Assembly: GCA_016763115.1 (NCBI GenBank)
Contig: JAESUL010000012.1
Coordinates: 1 to 6,009 of the forward strand
Length of the DNA: 6,009 nucleotides
Reading direction: 5' to 3'
Source of the DNA: Phycisphaerales bacterium
GTDB lineage: Bacteria > Planctomycetota > Phycisphaerae > Phycisphaerales > UBA1924
Under the pieces are notes generated by a model. It did not search any database and had not been told where the DNA came from. It saw nothing but the letters and a program-made list of their open reading frames with translations. Positions 5,231 to 6,009 of the stretch are shown in pieces; position 1 is the stretch's first letter; each line of letters starts with the position of its first letter. A program made the position numbers and the translations under genes.

Positions 5231-6009
5231 ATGGACCTCAAAGAACTCATTGCGGGCTTGGATATCAGCGTGGTCGATGCTGGGCCCGATGGTGGGGGTG
5301 TTGGGGGCGTTGATCTTTCGTCGATTCGGGTATGCGATCTGACCGAGGACTCGCGGACCGCGGTGCCCGGGTCGTTGTTTATCGCCCGGCCCGGGCTGGT
5401 CAGCGATGGGCGTGGATTCATCAGCGACGCGATCGAATGCGGGGCGGTCGCGGTTTTGACCGATTCGCCCAAATCAGCCCAGGGGCTCGGGCGTGGGGTG
5501 GTGGCTTTGGTTGCCGATGACCTGCTCGCGGTTTCGGCATTGCTGGCAGAGCGGTTCTGGGGCGATCCTGGATCGACATTGGCGATCGCCGGGGTGACGG
5601 GGACCAACGGCAAAACAACAATCGCCCATTTCATCCACCAACTCATTCGCGGGTGTGGCGTGCGGTGCGGATTGATCGGGACAGTGATAATTGATGATGG
5701 GCGAGAATCTGCCCGCGCCGCGATGACCACGCCTCCGGCGATCGAGATGAGCCAAACACTCGCGACCATGCTCGAACACCGGTGCCAGGCGGTGGCGATG
5801 GAAGTATCGAGCCATGGGCTCGCCCAAGAGCGAACATCAGCGTTGCACTTTGATGCGGCTGTATTCACGAACCTGACCGGCGACCACCTCGATTATCACC
5901 AGACCTTCGAGGAGTACCGCGATGCCAAGGGCAAGCTGTTCGATGGGCTTGATGCCGAATCGGTCGCCATCTTTGCCAAGGGGATCGAGGCCAACACAGA
6001 AATGGCGGC
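5231..6009 (+). CDS. murE: UDP-N-acetylmuramyl-tripeptide synthetase, 5' part
   Basis: MurE adds the third amino acid (meso-diaminopimelate or L-lysine) to UDP-MurNAc-L-Ala-D-Glu in the cytosol, using ATP. The first 259 residues are present and the gene runs past the right edge. The N-terminal substrate domain shows DLTEDSRTAVPGSLFIARPG at 36-55 and DGRGFI at 59-64. The Mur ligase ATP loop is GVTGTNGKTT at 121-130, followed by TTPPAIE at 166-172, MEVSSHGL at 190-197, FTNLTGDHLDYH at 212-223 and YRDAKGKLF at 229-237, whose Lys233 fits the carbamylated lysine. SSHGL and the DHLDYH pattern mark MurE rather than MurC, MurD or MurF. The DNPR-type motif that separates DAP from lysine enzymes lies beyond the window. 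A glycine-rich stretch (residues 18-27) is an oddity near the N-terminus. Confidence 0.95.
   Translation, partial: MDLKELIAGLDISVVDAGPDGGGVGGVDLSSIRVCDLTEDSRTAVPGSLFIARPGLVSDGRGFISDAIECGAVAVLTDSPKSAQGLGRGVVALVADDLLAVSALLAERFWGDPGSTLAIAGVTGTNGKTTIAHFIHQLIRGCGVRCGLIGTVIIDDGRESARAAMTTPPAIEMSQTLATMLEHRCQAVAMEVSSHGLAQERTSALHFDAAVFTNLTGDHLDYHQTFEEYRDAKGKLFDGLDAESVAIFAKGIEANTEMA

Noticed and set aside
5197..5868. 223-codon open frame on - strand
   Set aside because: Antisense shadow of murE; the + strand carries the complete Mur ligase motif series.
1..6009. CRISPR array, tRNA, rRNA, insertion sequence or phage attachment site
   Set aside because: No regularly spaced repeats, transposase motifs, tRNA-like cloverleaf or rRNA signatures were seen on either strand.

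Overview
The window is 6009 bp of GC-rich bacterial chromosome carrying ordinary housekeeping genes with high GC at third codon positions. The gene style (GC-rich, a short lipoprotein, a LexA with an unusual recognition helix) suggests a Planctomycetota-type lineage, perhaps Phycisphaerae. That placement is a low-confidence impression from protein style, because no rRNA or lineage marker is present.

Layout, left to right. The 3' part of ispD (isoprenoid precursor synthesis) runs on the + strand and converges on lexA, with only 15 bp between the stop codons. On the - strand, read right to left, come a 111-aa proline-rich hypothetical protein, a small predicted lipoprotein, dprA, a 583-bp stretch with no convincing gene, and lexA. 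The lipoprotein gene and dprA are 5 bp apart and probably form one transcription unit with a recognisable promoter. A divergent region of about 150 bp separates this block from a + strand unit of queA (queuosine tRNA modification) and murE (peptidoglycan precursor ligase). murE runs off the right edge.

The main observation concerns regulation. A perfect palindrome ACGC-N4-GCGT lies 27 nt upstream of the lexA start codon. A nearly identical one (11 of 12 bases when the strands are aligned) lies 29 nt upstream of the lipoprotein-dprA start codon, at the predicted transcription start of a TTGCGA-N17-TACAAT promoter. By reading through the window I found no other copy. LexA here keeps all autocleavage residues but has a recognition helix unlike the E. 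coli and Bacillus types. I propose that the palindrome is the lineage's LexA operator (SOS box), which would place the DNA-uptake and recombination-mediator gene dprA, with an uncharacterised lipoprotein, in the SOS regulon. This is inference from two sites.

Secondary points are a gene-poor lexA-dprA spacer with several perfect inverted repeats, a roughly 20-residue insertion in IspD, a possibly leaderless queA, and an unusual GTGA stop/start overlap ahead of the 111-aa gene.
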